From NCBI GenBank assembly GCA_937927265.1, contig CALBCO010000202.1, positions 1 to 10,286 of the forward strand: a stretch of DNA of 10,286 bases, in the 5' to 3' direction. Origin of the DNA: an uncultured Verrucomicrobiae bacterium. GTDB lineage: Bacteria > Verrucomicrobiota > Verrucomicrobiia > Palsa-1439. This document shows positions 8,128-10,286 of this stretch, piece after piece. The notes under the pieces are model-generated. The model had not been told where the DNA came from and did no database searches. It saw only the letters and a program-made list of their open reading frames with translations. The number at the start of each line of letters is the position of its first letter. The first letter of the stretch is position 1. The position numbers were made by a program, and so were the translations under genes.

Positions 8128-8898
8128 ATGCTCGAGACCGCCCTGCAAGCCGCCGCCGCCGCCGGCCAGTTGTTGCGCCAGAACTTCGGCGCGCCATTGA
8201 CCGTGGATGAAGCCACCCACCACGACATCAAACTGGAAATTGACAAACGCGCGCAGGAGACGATCACCCGCGTCATCCTCGCGGATTTCCCGCAGCACGC
8301 CATCCTCGGCGAGGAAGGGGTGACCGGCCGCACCGACGCCGAGGTCCGCTGGGTGGTGGATCCACTCGATGCAACGGTGAATTATTTTTACGGTATCCCG
8401 CACTATTGCACTTCGATCGCGGCCCAGCAGCGCCGCGGCCCGGATCAATGGGAGACGGTGGCGGGCGTGGTGTATGCGCCGGAGGTGGACGAAATGTTCG
8501 CCGCCGCCCGCGGCGAGCCGGCCACGTTGAATGGGCAGCCGATCCGGGTGAGCACGCGCGAGCGGCTGGAGGAGGCGATTGTCGGGATCGGTTTTTTCAA
8601 GAGTGCGGAGACGATCCGCCAGAGCATGCGTTATTTTCAAGACCTCCTCCCGCGAGTGCGCAAGATGCGGTTGATGGGGTCGGCGGCGCTCGACGTGGTG
8701 TATGTGGCCTGCGGCCGGTTCGACGCGTACATCGAACACGGCATTAAACTCTGGGACATTTGTGCGGGGCAGTTGATCTTGGAACAAGCCGGTGGCCATT
8801 GCGTCTCCCGTCCCGCAGGCGCGCCGCACACCTGGGATGTGATCATGAGCAATGGCCGGTTGCCCCTTGCGCTGGGCGAGCAGCCCGTCATTTCTTAA
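8128..8898 (+). CDS. Inositol monophosphatase-family sugar-phosphate phosphatase
   Basis: This 256-aa protein belongs to the Mg2+-dependent inositol monophosphatase/SuhB/histidinol-phosphatase superfamily. Metal-binding elements are GEEG (E62, E63), WVVDPLDAT (D78, D81, T83) and LWDICAG (W209, D210) followed by LILEQAGG. The second motif is normally DPLDGT; here residue 82 is Ala instead of Gly, while the acidic ligands and Thr are kept, so activity is likely. The substrate cannot be assigned; family members act on inositol phosphates, 3'-phosphoadenosine phosphate, fructose bisphosphate or histidinol phosphate. I chose the ATG at 8128, 4 nt after the permease stop. The in-frame ATG at 8059 lies inside the permease gene and would add 23 residues unlike the family. 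The 3' end overlaps a convergent gene by 11 bp. Confidence 0.9.
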   Translation: MLETALQAAAAAGQLLRQNFGAPLTVDEATHHDIKLEIDKRAQETITRVILADFPQHAILGEEGVTGRTDAEVRWVVDPLDATVNYFYGIPHYCTSIAAQQRRGPDQWETVAGVVYAPEVDEMFAAARGEPATLNGQPIRVSTRERLEEAIVGIGFFKSAETIRQSMRYFQDLLPRVRKMRLMGSAALDVVYVACGRFDAYIEHGIKLWDICAGQLILEQAGGHCVSRPAGAPHTWDVIMSNGRLPLALGEQPVIS

Positions 8899-9172
8899 AC
8901 CAGCCGCCCACCAATCGCCACGCCCGGAGCAGGCGCCGCCCCGTCTGAAAGGCGACGCGGCCGTGCCGGGCCAGGAAATAACCCGCCAGCGGCGCCAGTC
9001 CCCACGCCACCGGCCGCCAGCATTGCCAACCGCGATAAACCGTGTCCACCCAGCGGAGGGCATGCTGGATCTCCTGGGCTTCCAACCCAATGATGTGACG
9101 CTGGGCCTCGGCTTGGAAGATTACCAGCTCCTTGCGTTGGTGCAAGGTGGTCAGTCGGGTTTGCCGAGCCAT
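8888..9172 (-). CDS. YqjK-like small membrane-associated protein
   Basis: This 94-aa protein begins MARQTRLTTLHQRKELVIFQ, has a charged and probably helical first half, one modest hydrophobic stretch (about 52-68) with RH after it, and an Arg/Trp-rich end (GRRLLRAWRLVGGWFKK). This arrangement, including W..RH and the terminal RR-x-x-x-AWRLV-K pattern, resembles E. coli YqjK as I recall it. YqjK is the third gene of the yqjD-yqjE-yqjK cluster, and the gene order here is the same. The start is supported by AAAGGA lying about 6 nt upstream of the ATG, inside the end of the YqjE-like gene, which it overlaps by 22 nt. A longer frame upstream (to 9508) runs antiphase to the YqjE-like gene and should be ignored. 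Its stop lies inside the convergent phosphatase gene. The molecular function is unknown. Confidence 0.75.
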   Translation of the reverse strand: MARQTRLTTLHQRKELVIFQAEAQRHIIGLEAQEIQHALRWVDTVYRGWQCWRPVAWGLAPLAGYFLARHGRVAFQTGRRLLRAWRLVGGWFKK

Positions 9173-9534
9173 GCGCAGTCCTTTCGGAATTCTGCGACCG
9201 TCGCGGCAAACGGGCGCGGTCCCTGCCGCAATTGGCGCACGATGCTCCACGCCAGCCCCGCCGCCGTCAGTCCGTAAGCGAGAGTCACGACGAGCAGCGT
9301 GAGGACCGGGGCAGTCTCCCACAAGCAGACCACTAGCAACGCCGTGGCGGTGATGAGGGCGAGAAAACCCAACACGACCGCTGCCACGGCGCGCCAGAGC
9401 AGGTTGAAGAGCCGGAGCTTTTCCTCCTGCAACTCGATGGTGAACAATTCGAGCCGTTTTTCGGCCAAGGCCAAGACTCCGGCCACCAACCGACGGCCCG
9501 CCGCCCACACCCCCGTATCCGGTGTCGGGGTCAT
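9151..9534 (-). CDS. YqjE-like protein (phage holin family / Holin-X superfamily)
   Basis: This 127-aa inner-membrane protein has an amphipathic N-terminal region with an EKRLELFTIELQEEKLR helix (about 25-41), then two membrane helices (about 49-72 and 75-97) and a basic cytoplasmic tail. This is the YqjE/DUF1469 architecture, which databases label phage holin family although these are ordinary chromosomal proteins with no lysis role shown. It starts 3 nt after the DUF883 stop without a clear ribosome site of its own, so coupling to the upstream gene is likely. Its 3' end overlaps the YqjK-like start. In enterobacteria the yqjD/E/K cluster is linked to stationary phase and membrane-bound ribosomes; extending that to this organism is inference. 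Confidence 0.85.
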   Translation of the reverse strand: MTPTPDTGVWAAGRRLVAGVLALAEKRLELFTIELQEEKLRLFNLLWRAVAAVVLGFLALITATALLVVCLWETAPVLTLLVVTLAYGLTAAGLAWSIVRQLRQGPRPFAATVAEFRKDCAWLGKPD

Positions 9535-9537
9535 GAT

Positions 9538-9861
9538 CTATTTGCGCGCAAGCAGCACGCCCAAGAGCACCCCCACGCCAAAAGCCACGCCAAGTGATTC
9601 GTAGGGATGGTCGCGGATGATTTTGTCGGTGGCCTTGGCGCCGGCGACCACTTTCTCCTCGAGATGCTGACAGGTGTCTTTCATTTGGCTGAGCGAGGTT
9701 TGCAGCCGCGCCTTCAACTCTTCGAGTTTGCTGCCGGCATCCGTGGCCCCGGCTTTGAGCAAAGCTTCGGCATCGCGAATTAACACGCGCAGGTCCTGCG
9801 CGAGTTTCTCGCGGGTGACACCCCCTGCGGAATCAGTGACTTGTGGCATTGTTGTTTCCAT
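9538..9861 (-). CDS. DUF883 family protein (YqjD/ElaB-like, C-tail anchored)
   Basis: This 107-aa protein has a long charged helix (about 15-80) with coiled-coil character (LAQDLRVLIRDAEALLK and later KLEELKARLQTSLSQMKD). It ends in a single C-terminal membrane segment, DHPYESLGVAFGVGVLLGVLLARK (about 84-107). That glycine-patterned tail ending in basic residues is the DUF883 hallmark. E. coli YqjD and ElaB are tail-anchored inner-membrane proteins that bind ribosomes in stationary phase. The start has an excellent AGGAGG (9872 to 9867), 5 nt from the ATG. A second Met at residue 5 is possible but less well placed. It is the first gene of a three-gene operon. Confidence 0.88.
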   Translation of the reverse strand: METTMPQVTDSAGGVTREKLAQDLRVLIRDAEALLKAGATDAGSKLEELKARLQTSLSQMKDTCQHLEEKVVAGAKATDKIIRDHPYESLGVAFGVGVLLGVLLARK

Positions 9862-9922
9862 AACGTCCTCCTGTTGTTTCCCCGGTTGGGTCGTGCCCGA
9901 CTGCGGTTCAACTCTCTGCCTT

Positions 9923-9950
9923 ATGTTACGCCCGTTTGGCGGCGGCGCAA
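9923..9950 (-). promoter_or_regulatory. Candidate promoter of the DUF883-YqjE-YqjK operon
   Basis: On the minus strand, TTGCGC (9950 to 9945) and TAACAT (9928 to 9923) are separated by 16 bp, with 3/6 and 4/6 consensus matches. Transcription would begin near 9916 and give a leader of about 55 nt before the strong ribosome site. The spacer from the antiporter gene (9862-9967) has no convincing terminator, so read-through from that operon is also possible. Confidence 0.35.
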
Positions 9951-9967
9951 GTCCTGACGACCGGGCG

Positions 9968-10279
9968 TCACTCGATCTTGGTGCCCGGGTGTGCGGCCAC
10001 GCCCTTGGCCCGGGCGGCTTTGGTCAGCATGTGCGCGCTGACCGGGGAAGTCAGGAAAATGAACGCCGTGGCCAACACTTCGCGGATGCTGATTTTGTCG
10101 TAGCCAAACGAGAAATGCAGCACCGCCGCCAACAGCACGAACCCCATGCCCAACGTCGCCGCCTTGGTCGGCCCGTGCATCCGCGTGTAGAAGTCCGGCA
10201 ACCGCAACAGGCCCACCGACGACGTGAGGATGAACGCCGTGCCAATCACCAACGCCGCTGCTGTCAGCCACTCAATCAA
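9968..10279 (-). CDS. mnhG: Na+/H+ antiporter subunit G (MnhG/MrpG/PhaG)
   Basis: This 103-aa membrane protein has three predicted helices (about 4-26, 43-62 and 66-89) and the highly characteristic motif GLLRLPDFYTRMHGPTKAATLG (about 23-44). It is the small G subunit of the multisubunit cation/proton antiporter (Mrp/Mnh/Pha), which exports Na+ or K+ in exchange for protons across the inner membrane; G is needed for complex function. The likely start is TTG at 10279 to 10277, giving MIEWL as in many family members. A TGA in another frame overlaps this codon, as expected if subunit F ends there. The frame is open to the window edge, so a start outside remains possible. The A-F subunits would lie to the right. 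Confidence 0.9.
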   Translation of the reverse strand: MIEWLTAAALVIGTAFILTSSVGLLRLPDFYTRMHGPTKAATLGMGFVLLAAVLHFSFGYDKISIREVLATAFIFLTSPVSAHMLTKAARAKGVAAHPGTKIE

Positions 10280-10286
10280 TGATGCC

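Noticed and set aside
8888..9508. A 206-codon minus-strand frame including the YqjK-like protein
   Set aside because: Its first ~110 codons overlap the YqjE-like gene in another frame and look unlike protein; the internal ATG at 9172 has the good ribosome site.
9151..9534. Prophage signal from the holin-family label of the YqjE-like protein
   Set aside because: No lysin, spanin or other phage gene is nearby, and the flanking DUF883 and YqjK-like genes match the chromosomal yqjD/E/K arrangement.

Overview
The window is GC-rich bacterial chromosomal DNA. The best lineage clue is the first gene, a short pseudopilin with a type IV pilin N-terminus and a C-terminal H-x10-DG / DGHVDW motif. Pilin-like proteins of this kind are greatly expanded in Verrucomicrobiota, Planctomycetota and Lentisphaerota. 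A divergent SMC with a DAPLDE D-loop and the diderm-type efflux genes fit Verrucomicrobiota best. This placement is inferred; no rRNA or other marker is present.

Layout, left to right. (1) Positions 1-229 hold a possible divergent ribosome binding site at the extreme left and a sigma70-like promoter. (2) A stand-alone pseudopilin gene (230-802) is closed by a strong intrinsic terminator (831-864). (3) A full-length smc gene (970-4806) encodes the chromosome-condensation ATPase; its hinge is divergent and it has an extra Ala/Glu-rich C-terminal tail. (4) A 171-bp spacer contains a perfect 44-bp palindrome (4846-4889). (5) A tightly packed plus-strand operon (4978-8898) encodes a periplasmic adaptor, an ABC ATPase and a MacB/FtsX-type permease, so together a MacAB-like export pump with MacB split into two chains. 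An inositol-monophosphatase-family enzyme follows 4 nt after the permease. (6) Converging on it from the right, with an 11-bp 3' overlap, is a minus-strand operon (9861 to 8888) for three small membrane-associated proteins of the YqjD/ElaB (DUF883), YqjE and YqjK types. (7) At the right edge, also on the minus strand, lies the G subunit of a multisubunit Na+/H+ (Mrp/Mnh/Pha) antiporter, probably the last gene of an operon lying outside the window.

Functionally this is mostly core and envelope housekeeping: chromosome organisation, a pilin-like surface or secretion protein, export of a small molecule or peptide, a sugar-phosphate phosphatase, envelope-associated small proteins and cation homeostasis. 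I see no mobile element, CRISPR array, tRNA or rRNA, and no clear novel defence or biosynthetic system. The items most worth a second look are the 44-bp palindrome, the loss of conserved glycines in the SMC hinge together with the C-terminal tail, and the YqjK-like gene hidden across two overlaps.
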